Positions 51,039 through 60,739 of a stretch of 64,000 nt of DNA are shown in pieces. Every line of letters starts with the position of its first letter. Position 1 is the stretch's first letter. The stretch is taken from the NCBI GenBank assembly GCA_030374805.1, contig JARGSG010000019.1:496001-560000 (forward strand). Direction: 5' to 3'. Source of the DNA: Gracilaria gracilis (taxonomy: Eukaryota > Rhodophyta > Florideophyceae > Gracilariales > Gracilariaceae). Position numbers and translations under genes: made by a program. The notes beneath the pieces were generated by a model. That model saw nothing but the letters and a program-made list of their open reading frames with translations. It had not been told where the DNA came from and made no database searches.

Positions 51039-52124
51039 ATGACTACGCAAGCCGACGAGCAACCGACCGAGCCCGACTTCGAACGAATCTCACGTGCGTG
51101 GCGCGCCTTCATGGCCTATCGAGGCCTCTCTCTTCAGGTTTTTGACTCTCAAATGCATTCGTTTGAGCGCTTGTCTGATGTTGACCGCTCATTGATACCC
51201 ACTCTACCCATTCGTCTCTCGCATGCTGCGGAAGCTGTTGAACATAATGCCGATGTCATTGAAAGGATAGCGGAGCTTGCTGGCATCGACTCCATGTTTG
51301 ACCCAGACGAAATCACCCCCAAAGAGCTGGAGCAAACTGTCGCCGACTTTCCGGATGTGGTTGATGGCTTGCTTGCGATTGTAAGGGATTGGTCAATTGT
51401 CGGAGAGAAGGACCGTATGCTTACGTATGACCCCATCATCCACGCTCTGGACGAGGCTGTCGAGGACGCTATTACGTCCGGTGCTGTTCCGGACCGCAAG
51501 TCATTCTCTGTGCTTGTTCCAGGCGCTTCTCTGGGTCGCCTTTCTTGGGAACTGGCTCGGTTGGGACTTGCCGTGCAGGGTGTCGAAAGTTCTTACTTGC
51601 AACTGTTCATGTGCAACTATGTTTTGAACGGAAAGGCCACGCCCGAAAAACCGCTACATCTCTATCCGTTCGCGCACCATACGGGAATGATACGTTCCAT
51701 CGATGAGCAACTGAAAGAAGTTGAATTTCCAGATGCCAACCCAAGGGTGCTTGAAGGTGCTCATTTCACAATGGTAGCTGGTGATTTTTTGGATTTGTAT
51801 GACGAAGAAGAACGATGGGACGCAGTTGCTACATGCTTTTCAATTGAGAATTCTCACTGCATCATTACATATATCCGGCGTGTCGCTAAAATCCTTAAGG
51901 TCGGCGCTGTTTGGGTCAATCATGGTTGCTTGGACTTCAAGTATGATGACTCACTTACCGAACCCAGCGTTGAAATCACAAAAGAGGAACTGGACCTGGT
52001 CATTGCGAGATGCGGTTTGCGAGTTATTCGACGAGAAAAGCTGCGATGCAGACCTCCTTATGTTGTGAACGGGATGATATCTGAAGAGTATGAAAGTTAC
52101 CTCACCATTGCTGTACGTGTGTAA
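51039..52124 (+). CDS. CARNMT1: Carnosine N-methyltransferase-like (N2227 family)
   Basis: A 361-aa protein from ATG 51039. The helical N-terminal part (FERISRAWRAFMAYRGLSLQ; RALIPTLP-like SLIPTLPIRLS) is followed by the SAM-binding Rossmann region: FSVLVPGASLGRLSWELARL, VQGVESSYLQLFMCNYVLN and later FTMVAGDFLDLYDEEERWDA. The C-terminal substrate part has CFSIENSHCIITYIRRVAKI, LKVGAVWVNHGCLDFKYDD and EPSVEITKEELDLVIARCGL. In animals and yeast the family methylates carnosine or related imidazole compounds; the algal substrate is unknown. Single exon, normal length. Confidence 0.92.
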   Translation: MTTQADEQPTEPDFERISRAWRAFMAYRGLSLQVFDSQMHSFERLSDVDRSLIPTLPIRLSHAAEAVEHNADVIERIAELAGIDSMFDPDEITPKELEQTVADFPDVVDGLLAIVRDWSIVGEKDRMLTYDPIIHALDEAVEDAITSGAVPDRKSFSVLVPGASLGRLSWELARLGLAVQGVESSYLQLFMCNYVLNGKATPEKPLHLYPFAHHTGMIRSIDEQLKEVEFPDANPRVLEGAHFTMVAGDFLDLYDEEERWDAVATCFSIENSHCIITYIRRVAKILKVGAVWVNHGCLDFKYDDSLTEPSVEITKEELDLVIARCGLRVIRREKLRCRPPYVVNGMISEEYESYLTIAVRV

Positions 52125-53465
52125 CATAGACACAAAAGTCCAAAAAGTATCATCATAGCGTTGCGGCGAGACATGAGGTGCAGAACAGGGGACGTACATG
52201 TAATTTTGACGTTGACGGATGAAGAGAACATTTGTGCTAATTGTCCGGCTCTCATAGGCTTGGTTGGAATGCGGCGCGCCTAGTAGATCTGTTACGTTTG
52301 TCTGACGAGCACGTACCGTCGTACACTGGAGCCCTATCTAGGGACGCAGGTTGTATCACAAGTCTCATTTTTTTGCTGGTTTAGGGTTCTTCCAAGGCAT
52401 TGCTGCTACATGGGGATTGTAGAAGAGTAGCAGGATGAAGACTTCGAACACTGAAGCGGTAGGGGTGAGTGAGTGTTCAGAAAGTACCGTTGGTACAGTA
52501 TCTACCGCATGAGAGTGGGTTATGCGCACAGCATCTTGAAATGTAAGAATGTGCGAATGATGTAGGCGTCGACCAATGTTCAACTAAGACAGGACTCCAG
52601 AGATAGATACATAGGAGAAAATTGTACGAAGGTAGTATCCTGAACAGTTATGTCTGCTCTTGCATGTATCTAAAATGGGGTTTATCAGACTTATCTACAT
52701 ACGTCGCGCAATGAAGAAGTTCTTCCGAAGAACAAACACTACAACGTGCGGCTATTGCGCTTAGGATCGCTGTAGATAGCTCGTTTCAGAAAGTGGGTTT
52801 GCAAATCATGGCCGGACCATCAGATGGCAATTTGAATGATGAGAAATAATTTGAATATCACTAATCCCTAAAACGATCTAAGGATCTACAGAAGTGACAT
52901 GATGTAAAGGTTAGGCCACTCCACACCCTGACAATGAATAATCGTGGAGTCATCAATTGCACTAGTTCTTGTTTCCACACACATGCATGTGATGCCCCGA
53001 TTCGCTTTCTTTTCCGCGGAAGAACAGGTCACCGCGAGTGAACGGCTTACGTTCGCCACCCATATCAATATATAGAATTGTCCTTTCACGCTCTTGGTTC
53101 CGGCACACACACGCCTCACTTGTTGGCTCAAGTCATACATCAACACTTTCAGGGCAATGGCAGATGGCCCTTCGGAGCCCGACGCCGCGACTAGTGTTCC
53201 AGAGAAGTAAGACATCGTTTCACCATCCAGGTTATTTTCCAAGAACCGTGATAGTTGAAACAAGAAATACCGTGTACATGATTTCTGACATTGTGTGGAT
53301 TCGATGAAAAGGCGTATAAAAACAGATGCAGATCTTCAAGTTTTTTTAAAGTCGAGACAGTTCGCGGTGAGTTTTTGGTGCTCTACATTTGTTGGAGGCT
53401 CTCCAAACATGAAATGAATCTAACATAGAATCTATACGGAAGCGTTGTAGGAGTTATGGGCGTAT
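52125..53465. other. Intergenic, unresolved small frame
   Basis: 1.3 kb. A minus-strand frame at 52886-53263 contains a GTGAG donor-like site after YDLSQQ, so a small spliced gene is possible, but I recognise nothing. The PTPA promoter should lie at the right end. Confidence 0.35.
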
Positions 53466-54315
53466 ATGTTGCGTTTGAATATGTCAGTGGCGGACAAGAA
53501 GCGCAGTGCCGTCAGCTTGGTTGAGGCTTCATCTGGTATCAAAAGCATTGTCTCTGTACTAGAAACATTGGCAAAATGGGCAAATGAAATCGAGCCTACA
53601 CAACAAGCCACTAGATTTGGAAACAAAGCGTTTCGGATTTGGCATAGGCGGCTCTGCGACCAAGCTGTGTCTCTAATGAACACAATCGTACAGACATGGG
53701 ACGGCGAATACACAGAACGGACTGGCAGATCGCAGCAAGACGTTGCGACCGAACTGGCAGAGTATTTGAAGACCAGCTTTGGAAACGAAACACGGATTGA
53801 TTACGGAAGTGGACATGAAGCGCACTTTCTTGTGCTGCTGTATTGCCTTGCGACGATTGGCGTCCTTCAGGATGCAGATGACGAGGAGGTGGTTTTGGTT
53901 GTCTTCCCGGCTTACCTGAAGACAGCACGACTGCTTCAAACCAGGTACATGCTAGAGCCGGCTGGAAGCCACGGTGTATGGGGTCTAGATGACTACTCGT
54001 TCCTCCCATTTCTTTGGGGTAGCTCTCAACTAGTATCTTCAAATCGAGTAGCGCCATCCATTATTCACGATGGAGTGGCGTTGCAGGAGCTACGATACGA
54101 ATACTTATATCTTGACGCTATTGCGTTTATCCGAGAGATGAAGACTGGTCCTTTTGCAGAACATTCGCCGATGTTGCACGACATTAGCGGAGTAAATGGT
54201 GGCTGGAAGAAAATTAATAGCGGATGATCAAGATGTATCGTGGAGAGGTCTGGCAAAAAAGGCCAGTCATTCAACATTTTCTCTTCGGTTCTATCTTCCG
54301 CTTTGAAAGATAGTA
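53466..54315 (+). CDS. PTPA: PP2A phosphatase activator (PTPA), apparent frameshift near the end
   Basis: The main frame 53466-54227 encodes 253 aa of PTPA, a peptidyl-prolyl isomerase-like activator of PP2A. Signatures: RFGNKAFRIWHRRL, LKTSFGNETRIDYGSGHEAH, RYMLEPAGSHGVWGLDDYSF, LPFLWGSSQL and MKTGPFAEHSPMLHDISGV. It stops after KINSG. The family C-terminus continues in the next phase: MIKMYRGEVWQKRPVIQHFL, FGSIFRFER, ending about 54315, as if one A were missing in GGA(A)TGA at 54222-54227. This is either an assembly error, a recent mutation or a real truncation. The other 250 residues look constrained. The N-terminal extension of animal PTPA is absent. Confidence 0.9.
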
Positions 54316-55009
54316 GTTTTGCTTGAAAGATTACAAGGCGATGTTAATCCCTAAGTTTTGGAGCGGAGACTTCCAGGACATGCGACGATGGTAAATGAGT
54401 TCGTGCTGTTTCACAACGTCGTTGTACCTCTCACAGACCTGCTGCTGTTGGAGCGACAGCTCAAGACTAGTAATTCGCGTTGCTGTGCTTGTGAAGTATG
54501 TGCTAGACGCAAATGCATTGGAGATGATGCGAACTTCGTTCATCGCCCAACTCTTGGGCTAAGAGGGCTATCACTCATGATGATCATGGTGGGAGATGGG
54601 AATGCCGACGTGGACGAATTGGCTCTGGAGTTAAGATATCGGTTTAACCACGTTTCTTTGAAGCAGGGTTTTGTAGAAAATTGAAGTCAATCATTTGCTG
54701 AAGTTGTAGGGCTGTACGGTAAATTCGTCCTCCTCTCCTGTACAGGCAGGTTACTGACAGCTGAAACGGCGCAGCCTCCTCCGCATTCTCTGCTGAAAGC
54801 TGCCTTCTTCGGCAAGAATCCCTCATGGCTCTTCGTCTGCCGGCAGCGACTCTGTCGCTATCCCACTGAACTTGTGATCGCACATTTGTGATATTGCTAC
54901 TCACTTCACCCTGACTACTTTCTTATACCTCCGCTTCCCAGCCTCGCTCAATTCTGGTTCTGAACCCGCGACCTGCATTTAGTCAAGTATTTCTCAACCA
55001 GTCTCCGTC
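54316..55009. other. Intergenic, no clear gene
   Basis: Short minus-strand frames (54331-54543, 54644-54904) with helix-like sequence could be exons of a small spliced gene, but I cannot identify it. The promoter of the aspartic protease should be at the right. Confidence 0.35.
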
Positions 55010-56971
55010 ATGGCTGGGCTTCCTGGCTGTGAAAGCAGGTCTAAAAGTGCCACATGGGTGGTTTGTTTGTACCTCACATCTCTTGTATCTCTTTTCATTT
55101 CCACCTGCGCTGCCCGCTCAGTATCATTTGCACTAGAAAAGCGCCAACCCAAGCCACTTGTGCCAAACTCCACTCGAGGCTTTCCTCGACATCTTCAAAT
55201 TCACACACTGGAACGGTACATTCCCTCTGATTCGAGAGGAAGTCAGGAGGAAAGTCTTTTAAGATGGACCTCCCGATACCACGATGTGCAGTTGTTTGGC
55301 GGAATGGTTGCGGTTGGTGAATACTACGCCAAGGTCAAAATTGGAGGTCAGACTTTGAGAGTTCAAATTGACACTGGGTCTGCCACACTAGCTGTCCCTC
55401 TCAAAGAGTGCGTCAACTGCAAACGGGGAGATATGCGTTACTCTCTGAGCGACAGTAAAACAGGAATAGCGCGTTACATTGGATGCGATGACAGCGAATG
55501 TGGTGAAGACACTTGCTCACCTTTTGGATGCTCTCGATGCTCTGCACGAAAGGCGTGCTGTGCGAGCTCAGATGAAACCAAATGCGCCTTTCATCTCAAC
55601 TTTGGCGATGGCAGCGGTGCAAAAGGTGCTCTTGTCTATGATATTATGAGTTGGGGTGATGTGGATTTTCCTGTCTATGCAGGTGGAATCTTGAGTGATT
55701 CACCAGACTTTGAGCGTTCGCAAGTGGATGGAATTTTAGGTATGGCATATCCGACCCTTGCGTGCAACCCAAGCTGCATCAAACCGACTTTCGAGTCTAT
55801 GCTGGCGAAATATACGGATATGAAAGATATGTTCTCTATATGTATCACATATGATTCTGGGCGGATTGTGCTGGGCGATTATGATCCTGGTCTGTCAACA
55901 AAGAACATATCATGGGTCAATTTGGAGCTTTCAAATCCACCAACTTTCTACTCATTTCCCCTCGTTGGAAACCTGCGCGTTAACGAACAAGAGCTCGATC
56001 TACCGTCGTACTCTCGGGCGATTGTGGATTCAGGTACTACCTTAATTGTGTTTTCGCATAGTACGTTTAACAAGTTTAAGGGATATCTGCAAGACAATTT
56101 CTGTCACGTCCCCGGCTTGTGCAACGCAGATTCGTGGTTTCGTCCTGCCCATTGCACACAAATATCTGATGAAGACCGAATGTCGCTACCAACGCTTAAG
56201 TTTAGTGTGCCAGGTTTTGATATTACCTTAGGGCCAGCAGACTACTTGATCAACTATGCATCGAAAGGAAGTGATTTTTGGTGTGTTGGGATTATGGCAC
56301 TTAACTCAATGAGCGGAGGTGTAGACGTCATTTTCGGAAACACCGTGATGAAGAAGTATGTAACTGTATATGATAGGGAACGCTCTCGCGTTGGATTCGC
56401 CGAATCGGATACGAACTGTGGGCTTTCATCAAAGGACTCTATACCCGCTTCCGCACCAGTTACAAGTCCCGGAGGGCAGCAAGAATTGAGCAAAGGAGAA
56501 GGAACTACACAGGATGGTGAGGCTTCGTCTTCAACTGCCGGAACTGATGCCAAAGGCGATGACCCGGTGTTTGAAGTCGATGAAGACAAGCGAAATGAGG
56601 ACACAGCGAAGGCGGAGCAAAAAGGAGCGGGGACTGTGATCACCGGTACGTCTTGCTCACAAGCTCGTAACTGTTCTGCTTGTGCAACAATGAAAGATAT
56701 GTGCAAGTGGGACGGGGCTTCTCAAACTTGTGTACAAGGAGAGAGTTTCGTTTTGATGTGTACGATAGACAACCTTGCTGATAAGTTCGTTTACGTTGTT
56801 GGTGGGGCAGTCGTAGCGGCAGTGGCCCTAGTTGCGATAGTGGCGTTTGCTGTGCATAAGAGGAATGCCTCTTCGGAAAGCTCGGGAGAAGAACAGGCGC
56901 CCCTTGCACAAAACGAGGATGAGACTCGGGACGCATTCGCCCTGGAGGATGATGAAGCAGATCAGGCTTAG
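55010..56971 (+). CDS. Type I membrane aspartic protease (pepsin family A1) with PSI-like module
   Basis: A 653-aa protein from ATG 55010. It has a signal peptide (about 15-35), then a propeptide ending before VAVGEYYAKVKIGG. The two catalytic Asp motifs are VQIDTGSATLAVPL (Asp about 121) and AIVDSGTTLIVFSH (Asp about 340). A Cys-rich insertion (SECGEDTCSPFGCSRCSARK) follows the first lobe. After the protease fold comes an acidic/Ser-rich linker, a small PSI-like Cys module (CSQARNCSACATMKDMCKWD), a single transmembrane helix (FVYVVGGAVVAAVALVAIVA, about 593-615) and an acidic cytosolic tail. The layout suggests a Golgi, vacuolar or surface protease. Single exon. Confidence 0.92.
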   Translation: MAGLPGCESRSKSATWVVCLYLTSLVSLFISTCAARSVSFALEKRQPKPLVPNSTRGFPRHLQIHTLERYIPSDSRGSQEESLLRWTSRYHDVQLFGGMVAVGEYYAKVKIGGQTLRVQIDTGSATLAVPLKECVNCKRGDMRYSLSDSKTGIARYIGCDDSECGEDTCSPFGCSRCSARKACCASSDETKCAFHLNFGDGSGAKGALVYDIMSWGDVDFPVYAGGILSDSPDFERSQVDGILGMAYPTLACNPSCIKPTFESMLAKYTDMKDMFSICITYDSGRIVLGDYDPGLSTKNISWVNLELSNPPTFYSFPLVGNLRVNEQELDLPSYSRAIVDSGTTLIVFSHSTFNKFKGYLQDNFCHVPGLCNADSWFRPAHCTQISDEDRMSLPTLKFSVPGFDITLGPADYLINYASKGSDFWCVGIMALNSMSGGVDVIFGNTVMKKYVTVYDRERSRVGFAESDTNCGLSSKDSIPASAPVTSPGGQQELSKGEGTTQDGEASSSTAGTDAKGDDPVFEVDEDKRNEDTAKAEQKGAGTVITGTSCSQARNCSACATMKDMCKWDGASQTCVQGESFVLMCTIDNLADKFVYVVGGAVVAAVALVAIVAFAVHKRNASSESSGEEQAPLAQNEDETRDAFALEDDEADQA

Positions 56972-57729
56972 TAGTAATGCCAAGCTTGTCACGACTATAC
57001 TGCATGGTTTTCGTTTGTCATTGCCCCGAGGGCTCTCAGCAGGAACAGGGTATAGGCACAGGCTTGGTACAGATAACATAGCTGTGGACCGAGTATTTTG
57101 TAACTCTCCGAGAAGTATCTGTCCCAGCCGCAATGATTGCGAAGACGCTGGAGAAAGAATTGAGAGTCCAGGACGAAGTCCTGGACTCTCAATTCTCTTG
57201 TGTCGATCAAATACAAACAAGATATTTGAACTGACTAGATCATAGCCAGGAGTCAGACTGGGAACACGTGCTGGGGCCCACTGGCATACGGTTGCTGGGA
57301 CTCGTGTCGATGTGGCGAAAAAGGTATCGAATGGAGATTGTGAAAACTATTGACGTGTTCTCGTATCGCGTGTCAGCAATCGTGGGATATGGAGAAATGA
57401 GAGAGTAGGTGTTAAAGCACGAATGCCGAAAACTATCTTGGAAGAAGATTATCCACAGCGGCCCCTTCCTTGCCAGGATTCCCAATCGTTCACAACCAAC
57501 AGTTGACAGGATTAAAGTTAATGTCTTTGAAGACGAGGTCGCTAGCTTGCGCCCCATGGAGTGTGTGTTTTTATGAACTGGTTTTGCTTGGAGAGAAGAA
57601 ACGATGTCCATAGCCTTGAAGCAGTTTTGGTTCTCATACTTGCAATGTACATAAAAAGGCTCAAGTTCCATAGCTGTATGTTCTATAATCCGTTTCCTCG
57701 ACTTCTAGGTAAAGGAGAAGGTCATTTCT
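56972..57729. other. Intergenic with perfect hairpin
   Basis: A 758-bp gap between convergent genes. It contains an 18-bp-arm hairpin at 57157-57195. A minus-strand 143-codon frame (57240-57671) is not recognisable. Confidence 0.5.
57157..57195. repeat. Perfect 18-bp inverted repeat with 3-nt loop
   Basis: The arms GAATTGAGAGTCCAGGAC and GTCCTGGACTCTCAATTC flank GAA. It lies in a convergent gene gap, where it could act in 3' end formation or be a small-RNA or MITE relic. Confidence 0.9.
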
Positions 57730-59415
57730 TTACTCTAGCTTCTGGTAGAATTTCTGTAAGGGTAATAACAACGTTTCATTTTGTTTGTTTGCATCGATTA
57801 TCATTGGCAGTAGTCCTAGAATACTTCTCTCGAAGTCATCCTTGATGCAGATAGGAATGCTTTTGAAGGCACCGACTGCTATTCTTTCAAACTGCTGCGG
57901 AATACCGTTTGTGAGGCGTCCTTCGTTAACAAGAAATAAAAACACCTTAACTATGAAAGCAGATATGGTCTTTCGAAATCCCGAAGTAGCATAGGGAAGT
58001 TCTGACACAACACTTAGAAGAATTGCAACGACTTCGAAGGCTTCTTCACTGTATGTTTGCGAGAGTGTAGAGAGTCCATAAAGAACAACCGTTCCAGCTG
58101 CGCAGAGACAGTCAGTTCGACGGACCATTAACAGTGGGTGCAGAATGGCTGCCCTTCTTAGCTGGCGATGTTGGTAATGCGGATTGGGATTACACGTGAC
58201 TCCATACACTTCGGCAATTTCGGGGATAGACTCTAGCAATCCAGAAAGATTAGCATCTATAGATGTATCTAAATCCGACGATAATCCTTTTGGGAAGCTT
58301 TCAATGATGTGTTGCATTCTTGGGCTCCCCTCCACTTTCGAGCGAAGGCGGTTAGGGGCTGCGACGTATGCAGCTGCAACTAGTTCTGGTTGTTCTTTCT
58401 GCAACCAAAACTTTGAAGCTGATTCAAAAGCGTCTTCGTCGGCTGTCTGTTTCAACTTCTCCCCAAACATGTAAGCATCGCCAATGGATTTCACGCTTCT
58501 GAAGTCAACTACCTCATATCCCTTTGCGAACGATGTTCTTGGAAGGTAGTTCTCCTCAGCTTGACCACAGTTTACAAGAGCAGTTTCTGGGCATATCGAA
58601 CCGGATTTCCGAAACATTTGTCTTATCTGCGAGTGCCAAGAGATTCTAACATGACACACCAGTTCTAGTTCTTTCGAAATAGAGCTTGTCTTAGGGAGAA
58701 ACTTCAGAACACTCACAAGATCCTCGTTGCGAACTGATTCCCAAGCTTCGGGGAAGGTATGATTTGCAATCTTACGTATTAACATTTCTGGGTATTGTGT
58801 CTGTCCTGTTTCCGACTTCGCCGCATAGGAAAGACATGTGGATATCGCTATATTTAAAGGTGTGATGCTAGTCGTAGTAGGTAGAGATCTCGTGTCTTCA
58901 TAGCGGCTCGGTAGAGAGATAGCCATTAAGGTGCGAGCTATCAACGAGAGATCTTCAGGTTCCCAACCAGACCACACTGGATTCGTACAAGCCATCGCTT
59001 CCGCTACCAGAATTGCGAACTCGGAGTGAATAGATAGGATACCAGATTTCAAAAACTCCGTCCATCTTGTAGTGGAGCAACAAGATAGTAGCAAACAACA
59101 TGACAGCAGTTGCTTCTTGAGAGAAGAAGAGATGCGCAAAAGAGATAGGAAACCGTCAATAATTGTTCGATAAGTTTCGGTGTGTTTACGATGCCTCCCA
59201 TCTTTGAAGAGCTCGAAGGATCTATGTTCGAGTGCGTCAAATGAATTCTCCAGCAACTCGGGGTCCTTAGTCTTTAGAACTTCCAAGCATATCAACGCCA
59301 TCTCCTCTTGCGCAATTTGCAGTTCTGAGGGACTTAGAAACGTACCAAACTCTTCGGTCATTCCTGTTGTGCAAGCTCGCTTAAGCTTTGGAAGTCCGCT
59401 CAGTGGCGAAACCAT
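57730..59415 (-). CDS. Unknown mostly helical protein
   Basis: A 561-aa protein from ATG 59415. No family was recognised. It is Leu/Ser-rich and looks helical throughout (ALICLEVLKTKDPELLENSF; DGFLSLLRISSSLKKQLLSC; RKTISAFIVKVFLFLVNEGR; FERSILGLLPMIIDANKQNE), in the manner of HEAT/ARM-type scaffolds, but no repeat register can be set. No signal peptide or obvious membrane helix. Composition matches neighbouring genes. An upstream exon is possible since the frame is open a few codons further. Confidence 0.65.
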   Translation of the reverse strand: MVSPLSGLPKLKRACTTGMTEEFGTFLSPSELQIAQEEMALICLEVLKTKDPELLENSFDALEHRSFELFKDGRHRKHTETYRTIIDGFLSLLRISSSLKKQLLSCCLLLSCCSTTRWTEFLKSGILSIHSEFAILVAEAMACTNPVWSGWEPEDLSLIARTLMAISLPSRYEDTRSLPTTTSITPLNIAISTCLSYAAKSETGQTQYPEMLIRKIANHTFPEAWESVRNEDLVSVLKFLPKTSSISKELELVCHVRISWHSQIRQMFRKSGSICPETALVNCGQAEENYLPRTSFAKGYEVVDFRSVKSIGDAYMFGEKLKQTADEDAFESASKFWLQKEQPELVAAAYVAAPNRLRSKVEGSPRMQHIIESFPKGLSSDLDTSIDANLSGLLESIPEIAEVYGVTCNPNPHYQHRQLRRAAILHPLLMVRRTDCLCAAGTVVLYGLSTLSQTYSEEAFEVVAILLSVVSELPYATSGFRKTISAFIVKVFLFLVNEGRLTNGIPQQFERIAVGAFKSIPICIKDDFERSILGLLPMIIDANKQNETLLLPLQKFYQKLE

Positions 59416-59604
59416 GTACCCTGTATCCAAACCGTAGCAAAGTCAATTCGCCGACATCACTGATGGCAGGAACTGTAGGAAGGTAGATTCCGTAGAAGCA
59501 CTCTCCAGATCGAAGTATGTCAAACGGCGTCCCTGTGAAACTTCATACGACCGCCCGCAAGCAGGTGGCTAGGAACTTCTTGAAGACAACGTTTCTAACT
59601 TCAC

Positions 59605-60198
59605 CTAAAATGGGATTTTTCGGTTCAAGACATCTCGCTCAAAATCTTCAAAGCTGGAAAGACCAGCATCACGGAAGTCCGAATATCCAGGAACTTCAGC
59701 CCACGGACCCACGTCCATCACAGAGCTTCCGCTGTTCCTCACATCAAGTTTGTGAGTCTGACTACCGTCGTAAACTGCTTCGGATGCTTCCCGCCGTAGT
59801 CTCTCGATCTCCTTCTGCACCCTTTTCAATGCGTCCTCGGTGAGTGGTGAAGAACTTTGCCTTCTAGATGCTCCTCCTTTCTCCTCTCTCTCTAAAGCTT
59901 CTCGGAACTGGCGACGAACTGAGTCCATTCGATCCAAACGCTCTCGATGTTTTCTGGCTGCTTGGATGGCATCATCATATTTCTTCCTCGAATTAGGAGA
60001 AGATAGTATTTCGTAGGCAAGAAAGATCTCGGTGAATTTCTGTGAAGCAGTCGGGTCGTCCCTATTTCTGTCCGGGTGCCATTTGAGTGCTTGCTTCCGG
60101 TACGCTCTTGCTATGTCTTTCTGGGACAATAGCAATACGTTCTGAAGCGCAGGGTCGAGACCGATAGCGCGATAGAGCTTTTTCCCCTCTTCATCCAT
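59605..60198 (-). CDS. DNAJC17: DNAJC17-like J-domain protein
   Basis: A 197-aa protein from ATG 60198. The J domain (about 7-78) has IARAYRKQALKWHPDRNRDD with the HPD motif and FTEIFLAYEILSSPNSRKKY. A charged coiled coil follows (AARKHRERLDRMDSVRRQFR), then another (EDALKRVQKEIERLRREASE) and a short C-terminal motif SSFEDFERDVLNRKIPF typical of the DNAJC17/Cwf23 group. The RRM of animal DNAJC17 is missing. Relatives act with spliceosomes. The neighbouring window also encodes a PRP40 splicing factor, but co-function is only suggestive. Confidence 0.82.
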   Translation of the reverse strand: MDEEGKKLYRAIGLDPALQNVLLLSQKDIARAYRKQALKWHPDRNRDDPTASQKFTEIFLAYEILSSPNSRKKYDDAIQAARKHRERLDRMDSVRRQFREALEREEKGGASRRQSSSPLTEDALKRVQKEIERLRREASEAVYDGSQTHKLDVRNSGSSVMDVGPWAEVPGYSDFRDAGLSSFEDFERDVLNRKIPF

Positions 60199-60739
60199 TT
60201 CACTTTAATGGTTCTTGGTGGGCTATGAGGTGTTCAGCTGATTTGTTTTGAAAGATCCTCAACGAAGAGAAGTCACGTTGGACGATGATGCGATGGGCTT
60301 TTATTTGATTCGAAAGAGTGCTTCTGGACGGCTATGAGACCGTTGTGGGCTGTAGCAAGCGCCGGCTGTTTGCGGCTGCTTCCTTGTGCTGCTGAACTGT
60401 GTGTCCCTACCGGAGCAAAACCGAGTGGTATGCTTGTGACAGAGTTGCCTTGGACGAGGAAAGTGGCCAAGCTTCGTGCCTCACCGTTTCAAGGAAAATC
60501 GGAAAAATACAGTACGTCCCGAGGCCTTGGCATCATGCGTACAGTATTTTTCCGATTTTCCTTGTAACGATGCTCATCCTCAAGTAGTAGTTTTGTATTT
60601 TATATGCTTTCTAGGGCACATGTCTTCACAGATGTGAATTGAACCGATCTGGTTCCCAAGAGCGAGCATTCTTTATTCATTCATCTTTATTCAAAGAAAC
60701 GGCGAAGTAGATGGAGAATAATTTGATCAACGTAAGCAC
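60199..60739. other. Divergent gap, DNAJC17-like/CENP-C, with long hairpin
   Basis: A 541-bp shared upstream region. It contains an inverted repeat with 27-bp arms at 60490-60564. No gene seen. Confidence 0.5.
60490..60564. repeat. 27-bp inverted repeat with 21-nt loop
   Basis: Arms 60490-60516 and 60538-60564 (CAAGGAAAATCGGAAAAATA..) pair with one mismatch. The size suits a small MITE relic or an RNA hairpin. Confidence 0.88.
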
